In this document: positions 23,401 through 31,069 of the stretch, one piece after another | Position numbering within the stretch: the first letter of the stretch is position 1 | How the letters are laid out: the number at the start of each line of letters is the position of its first letter | The notes under the pieces: model-generated | Told to the model about the DNA's origin: nothing | The model's database searches: none | Seen by the model: only the letters and a program-made list of their open reading frames with translations | Origin: Limnoglobus sp043780595 | Lineage (GTDB): Bacteria > Planctomycetota > Planctomycetia > Gemmatales > Gemmataceae | Direction of reading: 5' to 3' | Length of the DNA: 64,000 bases | Assembly: GCA_043780595.1 (NCBI GenBank) | Contig: JAYWCL010000130.1 | Span: forward strand, 11,114-75,113 | Translations under genes and position numbers: made by a program

Positions 23401-25966
23401 GATTGCAGTCATCACGGGCAAGCAGTCGGGAATCGTGGTCACACCAGCGAAGGCTTCGCAGTTGTTCACGACCGGTTTCCCCGTGGCGACGATTGCGGGT
23501 GTCACCGGCGATGTGACCGTCACGCTGAAGGACGCCTTCAACAACATCGCGACCGGCTACAAAGGCACGGTGGCATTCACCAGCACGGACAAGCAGGCCG
23601 GGTTGCCGACGAACTACACGTTCAACTCGACCGACGCCGGTGTGCGGACGTTCGCAAATGGTGTGTCGCTGAAGACCGCCGGCACGCAGTCGATCACATC
23701 GACCGACACGCTCGATGGTACGATTACAGGCACGCAATCCGGTATCTTGGTCATCCCAGCGAAGGCTTCGCAGTTGTTCGCTACCGGATACCCCGACTCG
23801 GTCGCCGGTATCGCAGGCAAACTCACGGTGACGCTCAAGGATGCCTTCAACAACGTCGCGACGGGCTACACGGGTATCGTGCAAATTACGAGCAGCGACA
23901 TCCAGGCCGGATTGCCCGCGAACTACGCCTTCACCACCGGCGACGCGGGCACGAAAGTCTTGTCCGCCAACCTGAAGACGGCTGGCTTGCAGACGCTCAC
24001 GGGAACCGACACGGTCGATCCAACGATCGTCGGCACGCAGTCGAATATCCTCATCACGCCGGCGGCGGCCGCGAAGCTGTTCGCCACCGATTACCCCCCC
24101 GTCGTCGAAGCGGGCGTCTCCAACGACCTCAAGGTCACGCTCAAGGACGCCTTCGGAAACGTCGCCACGGGCTATATCGGCACCGTTCGCGTACGAAGTT
24201 CGGACTCACAAGCCGGGTTGCCCGCGAACTACACGTTCACGGCACTCGATGCGGGCGTGAAACTCCTGCCCACTTCGCTGGCGACCGTTGGGTTCCAGTC
24301 GTTGACCGCAGCAGATACGGTCGTGAATTCGCTGACGAGTACCGTCTCGAACATTCAAGTCGTAGCGACGCTGGCGGGTGCGGTGCTCGTCACCGGCTTC
24401 CCATCGATCACGACGGCGGGTGTCACGGGTGGCTTCACGGTCAAAGTGCTCGATCCGTTCCGCAACACGGCCACGGGCTACACCGGTACGGTTCGATTCA
24501 GCAGTACCGACGTCCTGGCCGGTCTGCCTGCCGAATACACCTTCACGGCAGCCGATGGCGGCATCAAGTCGTTCGTCGCCACCTTGAAGACATCGGGGAA
24601 TCAGTCGATCGCCGCCACCGATACGGTTACGCCGACCATCACCGGCGTCGAGGCGGGGATCTTCGTGAATCCCGCAACGGCGAACTCGCTGTTTATCAGC
24701 TCGTTCCAATCGGAATCGAAGGCAAACGAATCGACGACGCTCACCGTGACGGCCAAAGATCAGTTCGGCAACATCGCCACGGGCTTCAACGGTACGGTGT
24801 CGTTTGCCAGCACCGATAAAGTCGGCGTTCTGCCTTCGGCCTTTACGTTCTCGTCGGTCGAACAGGGCGTCAAAACCTTCACGTTCAGCCTTCGGACGCC
24901 GGGCTTCCAAGACGTGACGGTGTCGGGGAACAACCTGACGAGTGCGACCGGTACGACGAAAGTGCTGCCTTCGTTCGATACGAAAACGACGCTGATCGGG
25001 AACAGTCACTTTGCAGTCGGCGTCGATACGGGAACCGATATTCTCGTTCGTTCTTACAACGCGATCGGTACGCCGGACTTCACGTATGTGCCATCACCAC
25101 TCGTGGGCTACACGGGCGGTGCCCGCGTCAGCACCGCCGACTTCGATGGTGACGGCGTACCCGACATCGTCGTCGGTACGGGGCCGGGGCGCGCAACGCA
25201 AGTCATCGTTACTAACGGCGTCACGCTCAAGGAAATGTTCACGATCCAGCCGTTTGAGGCCGCGTTCACAGGCGGCGTGTACGTCACGGCCGGAGACGTT
25301 ACCGGCGATGGCATCCCCGAACTGATTATCACCCCCGATGAAGGCGGCGGACCCCGCGTTCGCGTCTTCAACGGCGACGGCTTCGGACTCATCACCGACT
25401 TCTTCGGCATCGACGATGTCAACTTCCGCGGCGGTGCCCGTGCCGCTGTCGGCGACATCAACGGCGACAAAGTCGGCGACCTGATCGTCGCGGCAGGCTT
25501 CGGTGGCGGGCCGCGCGTCGCAGGCTACGATGGCCGTTCGCTCGGGACCGGTTCCCCCGTGAAAGTCTTCACCGACTTCTTCGCCTTCGAGCAAGGTCTT
25601 CGGAACGGCATCTTCGTGGCAGCGGGTGACATCGACGGCGATGGCAAGGCCGAATTGATCGCGGGCGGTGGCCCAGGCGGTGGCCCTCGCGTTACGATCT
25701 TCTCCGGCAACGCGCTGTTGGTGAATGCTCAACTTCCGATAGGTGACTTCTTTGCAGGCGATCCGAATTCGCGCGGCGGCGTACGTGTGGCCGTCAAGGA
25801 TCTCGATGCCGATAAACGTGCGGACATCATCACCGGTTCGGGTACGGCAGCAGGAAGCAAGGTCACCGCGTACTTCGGCAAGAACATCAACGGCATCGGC
25901 CAGATCCCCGAGGCGTTCTCCTTCGATGCCTTCCCCGGATTCGCCGGTGGCGTGTTCGTGGGTTAA
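14456..25966 (+). CDS. giant secreted multidomain protein (P domains, beta-propeller, Ig-like repeats, FG-GAP C-terminus)
   Basis: I start at the ATG at 14456 (3836 residues); the frame is open back to 14294 but those 54 residues look non-coding. There is no standard signal peptide; instead residues about 30-46 read LPRLRVQEFEERVVPAV, the VPA signature shared with the genes at 45325 and 61665. Domains: sialidase/BNR-like stretches, three proprotein-convertase P domains (about 362-522, 903-1032, 1234-1367), each preceded or followed by Ig-like SbsA-type segments. A sortilin/GH74-like BNR propeller follows (about 1400-2358; WKTTNFLTLE, GRNWKVLDS). Next are ten tandem Ig-like repeats of about 100 residues (2481-3506), and an FG-GAP/VCBS-type module with DGDGVPDIVVG and DINGDKVGDLIVA repeats (about 3517-3836) ending GGVFVG. 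Probably a surface or secreted adhesin/scaffold; no catalytic centre is evident. Confidence 0.85.
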   Translation: MSSERFSRLLRSWVYRVRPTNATSKRTSLLPRLRVQEFEERVVPAVLPLPTQTQSAAAVSLLGIDVGGDIIGPVVVASPINPLNQVLVATVIQPTGQTGVVGFESNNGGLNWSEFLDNTNRSLRRNDNSIDPTNLAFPLTRFTNAYNPSVAFDRDGSVYVSHLQTNAAKTSGELVVESFTFGGGALNPAASLYKWIGQDPAYNPTVVVDNNAPVVTDPVTGGTRSDPSSGKGVYVTWNTDTTLEDQTANPFQNRNAVLIAGSADRGANFSNPVIVTGYTKSLLLNTLTSGLSPVAAFAPATSANPGKLTVASTGSAEITVLGNKVNTGIITFSGATPDPVAPVVVQRFPGIGGPIGDATDPGSSLPHNANTTSFNNVVNLSVPNFSTLSDLDVTLSLVHANISQLRVDLVSPLGTRVTLFRNRLATDGSTLPQGLPASANFGIINGYSPGGTFNQEAPRNITNGVNVAPYIAHFRPESGSLAALYGQTAAQLNGTWKLEVTDVRSDGTPTQSVGPWSLKFVSRFNNIGFGADTIAFVGALTSGPDVLHPATNANAASPASSIGAGLSIAYDTSVPQLDAMGAILPGTNAGRLYAAFTGGGPDEAGVFANPNVYIISSDNGGTTSTARVQVNDDSANDHYSEGRRAQFMPSLAVDPLTGTLAVSWFDGRHDASTKRIANYVATSIDGGASFSAQGRDSYFNVPKQAIDTITGKSYNLEPIPNNFTVGTALTSGMGVRQSLLYNNGKLTAYWAGNQNTDKGVAILSGRSTTGVGPRIVSSDMGPVGNSSGFNGLQPDGTPRLDGFRITFDRPVDPTTLTDADVVVQFRSPTTPLTSPATNIPVAAGAAIALNAANTTFFVPFLTPQTAVGTYSYAVGPNILDKHRGTLGFTTTTFASTDTPLALPDLATTTSTLTVAPITGNPTVVSVRVGLNITHTFDGDLLITLIAPNNTQVVLSNRNGGGGQNYTGTFFDDAASTAIASGTPPFTGSFRPESPLSAFAGGPASGTWRLQIQDLAGADVGTLLNWTLELTDSRTSVKFGNSMDQNADGTQSVGFGVDTYSTPRSTSGIPFSVPYATDTLPIIIPGPRFTFAAVPGKATAGTGDTLNLDTGATGVDVLFDREINPITFTGADIIGMTGPLGVVPGPFVVSGLGATAASPTKSFHIQFPSKIIANGPYAIEIGSDIQSTIGDSLDMNQNAGLAVLRGTDPNASSYSTVTRSTLIGQPVAPFSPSGSASLPLTVPDTFVIAQNLLLSPASRVRVTVNLMHPNIKEIDLDLVSPDGLTRIRLFTGANILPAAPLPNLRNTIFDDGAVTPIQLGGVGQFNGIFNPELPLTGILGRSSFGNWTLQVRNNGTQAGTIDNWSLELPKADIGSGLGEPVADRFDVGFRIFTQEPSQVVTKQQWTPFGPAPLGGQSRINRITGLALDESDPSGNTVFVGGASGGIWKTTNFLTLEAAGPNWIPLTDFGPSSSLNTGGIAVFARNNDPNQSIVFAVTGEGDVSSGGVGVLRSLDGGRNWKVLDSTSNADGIGNILPIDSALRNRQFVGTSSFKIIVDPKLTPAGEVIVYMANSQGIWRSNNTGRDWLLIQVGDATDVTLSAGSVSKSVGANNNLNILYTAIRGQGIFFSPNAQNVTLGGMQLTVANQGNPLFQDPLGKPITIGSAARNNPNGAKGRITLAAPALSDSSLANDFYQGWLYAFVSSGGNGDLYQTKDFGRNWVRIGYPFFLASPSSAFGTNNEGAGFGLPGPDHAILGAPPFGQGEYDIAIGIDPNNPSVVYLGGTNNGNKVSGGGFIRVDTTFVNDSQSLIAYNNSNNDGGSIQFTAGNGPITVNNVGQVYGVNGNNSINRGFINLYRDPTQPFLSDSTLTLTNVNTGAGFNNSGFDAKWSPFPGEVQTDVHRIITFRDPLTGKSRIISGDDQGIGSTVDDGTGLVVGGIGNARFPNKVRNGNLQLNQIYYGASQPSQLAADIAGALFYATTQDNGFPISTASLLTTGDLGYSGPGGDGTGIATDQTGTGTSYVYAWPCCGGGGTNFFQVTLPSGATVSRTSGLLQTSADTITANFGTPGGQWGFAGGHNFAVNPIDGNGIIMGSGAGRVFRTTDQGINWFPVGEPGGFNQLDGSEKTALAFGAPNQASPGVLNNFLYIGGSSGKVFVTETGGAPWRDISVGLSGGGVNQIVANPTRGSRDLYAVTFGGVFYKADSRTNAPWVNITDNLFQLRKPVFGEAVAVGMNPPQIVSLHALAVDWRYAIPDATNLTGPKFPVVYVGGEGGVYRSRSRTTGATWTFYPSETEDGAVKDAGYLPNAQVSDLDLSLGNIDPTTGFPIQNKGGLNLLVASTYGRGAFGIRINTDLDQQFFVNFPSGPQVSNLANPNAVGGPSTKLRVTFNSYLDDRSVSPSDIVLLDTNGAIVPVTGFSKVSGTDYDYDIVFNSQTVAGFYKLTVGENISDLSGNKMNQNNNNANGEADDAFNRYVFLNGAASSLVITGMPTTTIAGTGFDVTVVAQDMTGATILNYTGAVTFSSSDPKVSVAAGDLPPNYTFALTDNGRRTFRIILKDAGFQTLFVDPVIAGSINPAKDDTIVLAADASYFKVTGHPSPSVAGIAATVTVTAFDPFDNQATGYIKTAKFTSSDAKAGLPADYTFVAGDNGSKTFTNGFTLKIATATASITATDTILGTLTGTQSPIVVLPAAASGLFFESLPDPVTAGVSNNFKLVARDPFGNQATGYLGTVNLTVTDTNGLVSFPTTYTFTAPDLGSKTFPFTLITAGKQTLTATHVGTGVAMGKATTTVKAAAAKTFDVFAFPSPIVAGVTSNFIVTARDAFANKADGYVGTVSFASSDKQASLPFNYVFGLSDAGEKAFSATLKTAATQTITATDTLTATITGTQTGIVVIPAAASQLFAAGFPSKIEAGVDGNITVTLKDAFNNIATGYKGTVSLISSDAQAGLPANYTFTTVDAGVKVLTANLKTAGTQSLTATDTKIAVITGKQSGIVVTPAKASQLFTTGFPVATIAGVTGDVTVTLKDAFNNIATGYKGTVAFTSTDKQAGLPTNYTFNSTDAGVRTFANGVSLKTAGTQSITSTDTLDGTITGTQSGILVIPAKASQLFATGYPDSVAGIAGKLTVTLKDAFNNVATGYTGIVQITSSDIQAGLPANYAFTTGDAGTKVLSANLKTAGLQTLTGTDTVDPTIVGTQSNILITPAAAAKLFATDYPPVVEAGVSNDLKVTLKDAFGNVATGYIGTVRVRSSDSQAGLPANYTFTALDAGVKLLPTSLATVGFQSLTAADTVVNSLTSTVSNIQVVATLAGAVLVTGFPSITTAGVTGGFTVKVLDPFRNTATGYTGTVRFSSTDVLAGLPAEYTFTAADGGIKSFVATLKTSGNQSIAATDTVTPTITGVEAGIFVNPATANSLFISSFQSESKANESTTLTVTAKDQFGNIATGFNGTVSFASTDKVGVLPSAFTFSSVEQGVKTFTFSLRTPGFQDVTVSGNNLTSATGTTKVLPSFDTKTTLIGNSHFAVGVDTGTDILVRSYNAIGTPDFTYVPSPLVGYTGGARVSTADFDGDGVPDIVVGTGPGRATQVIVTNGVTLKEMFTIQPFEAAFTGGVYVTAGDVTGDGIPELIITPDEGGGPRVRVFNGDGFGLITDFFGIDDVNFRGGARAAVGDINGDKVGDLIVAAGFGGGPRVAGYDGRSLGTGSPVKVFTDFFAFEQGLRNGIFVAAGDIDGDGKAELIAGGGPGGGPRVTIFSGNALLVNAQLPIGDFFAGDPNSRGGVRVAVKDLDADKRADIITGSGTAAGSKVTAYFGKNINGIGQIPEAFSFDAFPGFAGGVFVG
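21896..24972 (+). repeat. ten tandem Ig-like repeats within the giant gene
   Basis: Ten in-frame units of about 300 bp begin with a phrase like ASQLFATGYPDSVAGIAG and contain DAFNNIATGYKGTV, LPANYTFT and a TLKTAGTQSLTATDT-like stretch. Units 5-8 are the most alike, which points to recent internal duplication; the outer units (1 and 10) are the most divergent. Confidence 0.9.
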
Positions 25967-26004
25967 TCGCTTCGCGATCGGAATTGGGATAGATGCAGAG
26001 TGCG

Positions 26005-26030
26005 GTCGGGCACGCGATAACGTGCCCGAC
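26005..26030. terminator. hairpin between convergent genes
   Basis: A perfect 10-bp stem GTCGGGCACG / CGTGCCCGAC with a 6-nt loop lies between the giant gene and the ABC permease. There is no T-run, so a terminator role is inferred from position only. Confidence 0.5.
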
Positions 26031-26076
26031 GTAGACGTGCGTGAACGGATGCCAAATCGCTTCCGAGTGTAAAACC

Positions 26077-28797
26077 TTACTCGTAAGCGATTGCGTCGGG
26101 AATGCGCATTCGCACCGCGTGAAGCGCTGGCAGGAGGCCCGCGAGCGTGGCGATGCTGATGGCACCGATGGAAATCAGAATCGCTTGTCGCCACGGGACG
26201 AGCAAATCGAACGAAAAGCCGGACTCTTCGACCATTACGACTTGCAACACGTACCACTGCATCGGCAACCCGATGAGCACGCCGAGCACGGTGCCAAACA
26301 CACCCATGAGTGCCGCTTCGGCGAGTACCGAACGGATCACTTGCCCCGGCGTCGCACCGACGGCCAACAGCAATCCGAGTTCGCGCTTGCGCTGCAACAC
26401 CGAAATGAGCAGCGCCGTGACGACGCCGAGCGACGCGACGATGCCGACGATGATTTGTTGCAAATACGCCAACTTGTAGACGCGGTCGATGAGGTCGGTG
26501 AAGAACGAGCGGATCGTTTTGTTGTTCACGGTAAACAACCCGCGATCCGCCACGTACGATTTCAAACGATCAATCGCGACGGCATCGTTGGGGTCGTTCA
26601 TGAAGACGTGTGCGACATCGACGCGCTCGTCGCGGAACAGCTTCGCGTACACCGCCCGGTCGATCATCAGCGAGCCGCGGCTCCACGAATAATCGATCAT
26701 CGAATCCGCAACCAGCAAACTCACCGGTCCGTTCGGCCCCGGCAGCACGATGGTATCGCCCGGTTTGATGCCATGCATCAGCGTGAAGTTATCGGAGATC
26801 ACGACCTCCTGGCGGCCCGCGATCTTGCGGAGTTTGTCGAGGTCCGGCAACCCCGACGGCGCGCGTTTTTGCGTGGCATCGGCGAACGGTGCCACGTCGA
26901 CGGCGGTCATGAAAATCACGGTGTCGTTGTACTCGGGACGCACGTACCGCAACCCCGTCGCGCGTTCGACGCCGGGCAACTTCGCCAGTTCCAGCGGCAC
27001 GTGCGGTTCCATCGGGGCCTGCGAACTCGTCGCCGATGCGAGATTCCCCGCGAACACGAAATGCTCGGCTTGCACCAATTCATATAGCCACTTCGTCACG
27101 GGGACTTCGTTACTTTTGCCTACGCCGGCCGTTTGAATCATCACCGCGACACCCGCACCGAGTGCGCCGATGACGACGCCCGTACGGCCCGGCGAGCGGA
27201 TGAGATTGTCCGCCGCGAGTCGCGCTTCGATCGGTAACACGCGGCGCAGTATCGGTTGAACGAGCCGCACTAGCACGCCCACAATAATTGGGGCCGCCAA
27301 CAGCAACCCAATCAGCGTCGTCATCATTCCGCCGAACGCGCCGACGCGGTGGGGCAGCGCGTGCCGCGACAAAATCATCGCCACGCCACCGGCGATCAGC
27401 GTGGCACACGTCACTTTGTGCGCGATCTGCCACGGACCACGGACATTGTCCGCGCTGCGTCGGACGGCATCGGCGGGTTCATCCGACGCCGCTTGAAGTG
27501 CCGGCACCAGCGCGGCGAGTAACGACGTGAGAACGCCCGCGAGCATCGCGAACCCGAGCGTCGCCAGCGACGGCGAGCCGGGATCGACTTCGGGGTTCAA
27601 AAAGATCGAGCCGAGTTCCTCGCGGAATTCGTTGAGCGTCAGCCGCGCCATCGCGATGCCGAGTGGCACGCCGAACGCGGCCCCGATGATGCCGAGCAAG
27701 ACTGCGGCAATCGTAAACAGCCGAATGATCTGCCCGCGCGTCGCCCCGATCGACCGCAAAATACCGATGTCGTGGCGTCGTTCGGCGACGGTCACCGAGA
27801 GTGCGTTGTAAACGAGAAACAACCCGACGACCATCGCGCCGAGCGAACAGAGCAGAAACCCGACCTGGAAGCCGTTGACGATTTCCTGCGTCGATTGCCC
27901 CTGCGTTTCCTGGGTATAAGTCTTGCCGCGACCGCCGACGATGTTCTGGACTGTCGCCGCCATATCATCGGGTTTGAGCTTCGACGCGATGGCTGGATCG
28001 AAGAAGAGATCGATGCGATTGACGCGCTGCGGGAACGCGGCATCCCAGACGGTTTCGATCATCGCGCCGCCGACCGCCGCCGCTGCGGGGGCCGGTCCAG
28101 ACCGGACGAACCGTGCGGCTTGGCCGATCTCCATGCCGACGAAGTTCTTGCCGAGCGAGGCGAGCGGCGAATCGTCTTCGACATCGACGAAGCCGATCGG
28201 CAGGCACGAAATATCGCGGCTCCCGAACCGCACGACGATCGGCGTGCCCGACGCCCCACGGCGTTTTCGCTCTTCGTACAGCGCCCGGCTGACGATAATC
28301 AGCCGACCCGGAATGCGGTCGTAGATCTCCGATGCCTCGGTAAACTTCCCCGCTTTGACCGCCGCGTACACCAACGCCAGTTGAAACAGCGGGCCTTCGC
28401 GCGTGGCTTCGACTTTCACTTTCAGCGTGTTTTCGCCGCCGAGAAGTTGAAACGAAAGCTCGGTACCAATCAGCACCGCCGAGCGATCGTCGAGGCCGGG
28501 CAACGAGATGCGTTCGTAGACGAGCGGCTGCACCGAAGCGATACCCGGCACGTTCGCGTTGCGGAGGTCGTCCGCCACCGAACGCAGCACGCCGACCTCG
28601 CCGTTGTGAACGAACAGATCGGAGGAGCGCTTGAGCGGCGTCGTCGTTTCGGTCGCTGCGGTTTCGATGCATTGCGTGAGGATTCGCGACGAGACGAGCG
28701 TTGCCACGCCGAGCGCGATGCTCGCGATAATGAGGACCGCGCGATCCCAACGGTGCAGCAAATAGCGAACGCTAAGCAAACGATAGAGCGGCGGCAT
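26077..28797 (-). CDS. ABC transporter permease, FtsX/MacB-like (double FtsX domain)
   Basis: The 906-residue membrane protein has one N-terminal membrane helix (about 20-42), a large periplasmic domain (about 43-310), three helices around 315-425 (FLLCSLGAMVVGLFLVYNAL and following), further helices (about 455-510), a second periplasmic region and a last trio of helices at 780-890. This is the duplicated FtsX layout of LolCE/MacB-type mechanotransmission exporters with four extra helices. It lies 31 bp downstream of the matching ATPase gene. Likely cargo: lipoproteins, lipids or peptides, not determinable here. Confidence 0.88.
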   Translation of the reverse strand: MPPLYRLLSVRYLLHRWDRAVLIIASIALGVATLVSSRILTQCIETAATETTTPLKRSSDLFVHNGEVGVLRSVADDLRNANVPGIASVQPLVYERISLPGLDDRSAVLIGTELSFQLLGGENTLKVKVEATREGPLFQLALVYAAVKAGKFTEASEIYDRIPGRLIIVSRALYEERKRRGASGTPIVVRFGSRDISCLPIGFVDVEDDSPLASLGKNFVGMEIGQAARFVRSGPAPAAAAVGGAMIETVWDAAFPQRVNRIDLFFDPAIASKLKPDDMAATVQNIVGGRGKTYTQETQGQSTQEIVNGFQVGFLLCSLGAMVVGLFLVYNALSVTVAERRHDIGILRSIGATRGQIIRLFTIAAVLLGIIGAAFGVPLGIAMARLTLNEFREELGSIFLNPEVDPGSPSLATLGFAMLAGVLTSLLAALVPALQAASDEPADAVRRSADNVRGPWQIAHKVTCATLIAGGVAMILSRHALPHRVGAFGGMMTTLIGLLLAAPIIVGVLVRLVQPILRRVLPIEARLAADNLIRSPGRTGVVIGALGAGVAVMIQTAGVGKSNEVPVTKWLYELVQAEHFVFAGNLASATSSQAPMEPHVPLELAKLPGVERATGLRYVRPEYNDTVIFMTAVDVAPFADATQKRAPSGLPDLDKLRKIAGRQEVVISDNFTLMHGIKPGDTIVLPGPNGPVSLLVADSMIDYSWSRGSLMIDRAVYAKLFRDERVDVAHVFMNDPNDAVAIDRLKSYVADRGLFTVNNKTIRSFFTDLIDRVYKLAYLQQIIVGIVASLGVVTALLISVLQRKRELGLLLAVGATPGQVIRSVLAEAALMGVFGTVLGVLIGLPMQWYVLQVVMVEESGFSFDLLVPWRQAILISIGAISIATLAGLLPALHAVRMRIPDAIAYE

Positions 28798-28828
28798 CGT
28801 GCACTTTCGAGACGGTGAATTCGTGGAT

Positions 28829-29512
28829 TTACCTTCGCACCGGTTCGTCGGATTCGATCACGCCATCGCGGATTTTCACGAGCCGCGTGCCGTACGCTGC
28901 CGCCGACGGATCGTGCGTCACGAGGATTACGGCCCGGCGATTCGGCGCGGGTAACTTCGACAAGAGTTCGAGGATATCGCGGCTCGTCGCCGTATCGAGA
29001 TTCCCCGTCGGTTCGTCGCACAGGACCGCGTCAGGGTCGGCAATCAACGCCCGTGCCACCGCCACACGCTGCATCTCGCCGCCCGATAGTTCTTCGGGAT
29101 AATGGTCTTTGCGTTCGTCCAACCCGACATTCCGCAGGCACTCGATCGCCCGTGCGATCGCTAGACGTCGCGCGGTACCACCGAGTAACAACGGCAACGC
29201 GACATTCTCGGCCGCGGTCAGCGTGGGAAGTAAATTGAACGCCTGAAACACGAAGCCGATCCGCGTGCGACGCAACAGCGATCGCTCCGAGTCCGACATC
29301 GCTTGCAGGTTTTGACCCTGGAAGACGGCTCGGCCCGTCGATGGCGTATCGAGTGCGCCCATCAGGTGCATCAGCGTCGATTTGCCCGAACCCGATGGCC
29401 CCATGATCGTAACGAATTCGCCACCCGTCACCGACATCGTCACCCCACGCACGGCGTTCACCACACGGCGACCTTGCTCGTAGGTTTTCGTCGCATCATG
29501 AAGTTCGATCAT
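28829..29512 (-). CDS. ABC transporter ATP-binding protein, MacB/LolD-like
   Basis: I start at the ATG at 29512 (227 residues, MIELHDATKTYEQGRR); an upstream in-frame extension looks non-coding. It has Walker A GPSGSGKST (about 40), a Q-loop in FVFQAFNLLPTLTAAENVAL (the family signature of LolD/MacB), signature LSGGEMQRVAVARAL, Walker B AVLCDEPTGNLD and H-loop VTHD. It powers the FtsX-type permease encoded directly downstream; together they form a complete exporter of the LolCDE/MacB class without an obvious MacA adaptor in the window. Confidence 0.92.
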   Translation of the reverse strand: MIELHDATKTYEQGRRVVNAVRGVTMSVTGGEFVTIMGPSGSGKSTLMHLMGALDTPSTGRAVFQGQNLQAMSDSERSLLRRTRIGFVFQAFNLLPTLTAAENVALPLLLGGTARRLAIARAIECLRNVGLDERKDHYPEELSGGEMQRVAVARALIADPDAVLCDEPTGNLDTATSRDILELLSKLPAPNRRAVILVTHDPSAAAYGTRLVKIRDGVIESDEPVRR

Positions 29513-29616
29513 GGCCAATCCTGCCCGTTTCCCGTTCGGCGTTGTCGTCCGGATGGCAATCTTAACGGAAACGAGCAAAAGAACGTAGAGCAAGCCGCCG
29601 GAACGCCATACATCTT

Positions 29617-29678
29617 ATGTGGGGCACGTTTTTAACGTGCCATTTTCAATAATGGCACGTTAAAAACGTGCCCCACAT
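29617..29678. repeat. perfect nested palindrome (28-bp arms)
   Basis: The arms 29617-29644 and 29651-29678 are perfect reverse complements around a 6-nt loop. Each arm is itself palindromic (GGCACGTTTTTAACGTGCC), so the DNA could form one long hairpin or a cloverleaf-like pair. It lies upstream of the ABC ATPase gene. Confidence 0.95.
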
Positions 29679-29724
29679 TGCCAAAACGTTCTCATCGCTA
29701 ACCGAAACGCAACTACAAATGCAA

Positions 29725-29757
29725 GCAAACCCCGGCGATGGCCGGGGTTTGCTTGCG
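29725..29757. terminator. hairpin terminator downstream of the PEP-CTERM gene
   Basis: AAGCAAACCCCGGC / GCCGGGGTTTGCTT form a near-perfect stem 30 nt after the stop of the minus-strand gene at 29788. The following T content is modest. Confidence 0.7.
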
Positions 29758-29787
29758 AGTGATTCGCGTTCTTTTGCTAACCGTTAC

Positions 29788-30522
29788 TTACGCCTTCTTG
29801 CGAAGAGCGCGACGCAGGCCCAGAACTGGCAGAGCGGCCAGTGCGAGGAGTACGCCGGCTGGTGCCGGAACGCCGTTGATCGGCGCGTCTGGGGTGGTGA
29901 CGCCGATCGAGTCGAAGATCAGGTCGGCGGCTTGGCCACCGACGAGGTCGACCGTCACGCCCGTGACCGAAGCCAGGTCGCCGCTGCCGGTGAACCCGGC
30001 GAGGCCGACGCTGACGGTCGAGATGGCTGGCGTCAGCGGCAGGGTGCCATTGAACGTCAGGTTCCCGGTCGAAGTGGCGATCGTGATCGTCAGTGGGATG
30101 TTCGCTGCGAAGCCCGAGTCACCGGCTCCGGCGAACACGAGGTTGCCGACTACGCCGCCTGCTGGCACGTTCGGGATGAAGTTCGCGGGTGCTGCGTAGG
30201 TGTAGGCGATTTGTGCCGTACCGCTGCTGAACACGTTGAACGAGGCGGCGAACAGACCACCACCGACGCTGCCGGTGAGGGCATTCGTACCGGCTGGCGA
30301 TGGGCTGGTGACGGTCAGCGTCACGGTGCGGGTCAGGCCACCACCGAGGTTGTCGGCGATGACGAGTGGATTCACATCGGGTGCGATGGCATAACCAACC
30401 GCTGGGGCTGGGCTGCTGAAGTCGTCGATGATGATGTCCGCTTTCGCGGTAGCCACCGACAACGCGAGTGCTGCTACGGCTACGACAGCCCGACGCAGAC
30501 TCAAGCTACGAAGAAAATTCAC
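29788..30522 (-). CDS. PEP-CTERM-type exported protein
   Basis: I start at the GTG at 30522 because AAGGAG stands 8 nt upstream; the frame runs further up, but the earlier codons look non-coding. The 244 residues begin with a signal peptide (RRAVVAVAALALSVATAKA, cleaved near AKA-D). A beta-rich body without a recognised enzyme domain follows. The protein ends with VPAPAGVLLALAALPVLGLR and a basic tail, the V-P-x-P motif, hydrophobic helix and Arg/Lys tail of PEP-CTERM sorting signals recognised by exosortases. It is probably processed and attached to or secreted from the cell surface. No exosortase gene lies in the window. Confidence 0.8.
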   Translation of the reverse strand: MNFLRSLSLRRAVVAVAALALSVATAKADIIIDDFSSPAPAVGYAIAPDVNPLVIADNLGGGLTRTVTLTVTSPSPAGTNALTGSVGGGLFAASFNVFSSGTAQIAYTYAAPANFIPNVPAGGVVGNLVFAGAGDSGFAANIPLTITIATSTGNLTFNGTLPLTPAISTVSVGLAGFTGSGDLASVTGVTVDLVGGQAADLIFDSIGVTTPDAPINGVPAPAGVLLALAALPVLGLRRALRKKA

Positions 30523-31069
30523 GTTGAAACTCCTTGACCAACGAGTGAGTGGCTGTCCGGGCACGTGCACCGGCCAATTCCAAGATCCGGTCGCACGTCG
30601 ACGGAGAGTTCCGTCTGTAGTGTTTGAGACTCGGCTGAGTGGCAGGATAACCGGAATGCATTTTCGATTCAACTCAAAAATTCGGGCCTATCCTGCAATT
30701 TCACCGCATCCGCACAATACGCCCAATCGGCATTATTCATTCCGAACCACAAATAGGAACTGGCTATTCCGTCGCAACCGCATGAAGTGTATGCGCTTGT
30801 GATATTTTCGACCGATTCCACGATTCGCGAACCGTTGCCAAACATTTACAGTTAGCCGGTACCGATGATAGCCGGAATAACCGACAGTTGGCAAAAATTC
30901 TCTGGAACGATTTGCTTTTCCCGAATTTTGTTGAGAGTGCGCACGGGAAGAACGGTTTGTTAGCCCGACGCGCCAGCGAGGGAACACGCGAAAAAGCGAG
31001 ACCTCACAGAAACGATGATAATCCCTCGCTGGCGCGTCGGGCTAACGGGAATGTATTGTTAGTTTTGAA
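30523..31069. other. intergenic region with one repeat pair
   Basis: About 550 bp between the PEP-CTERM and FGE genes. It holds the PEP-CTERM gene's upstream region and, near its right end, the inverted repeat at 30960-31045. I see no gene in it; the middle part (about 30680-30950) is comparatively AT-rich and featureless. Confidence 0.7.
30960..31045. repeat. inverted pair of the 24-bp repeat
   Basis: TTAGCCCGACGCGCCAGCGA (plus GGGA) at 30960-30983 and its exact reverse complement at 31022-31045 can form a 24-bp stem with a 38-nt loop. A third copy is at 7547-7570. It lies 25 bp after the stop of the FGE gene and could also act as its terminator. Confidence 0.9.

Noticed and set aside
21284..23884. 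866-residue minus-strand frame
   Set aside because: It is the antisense of the Ig-repeat region of the giant gene; low-complexity Arg-rich translation, no start signal. Similar antisense frames at 15905-17101, 17519-19351 and 24206-25009 are rejected for the same reason.
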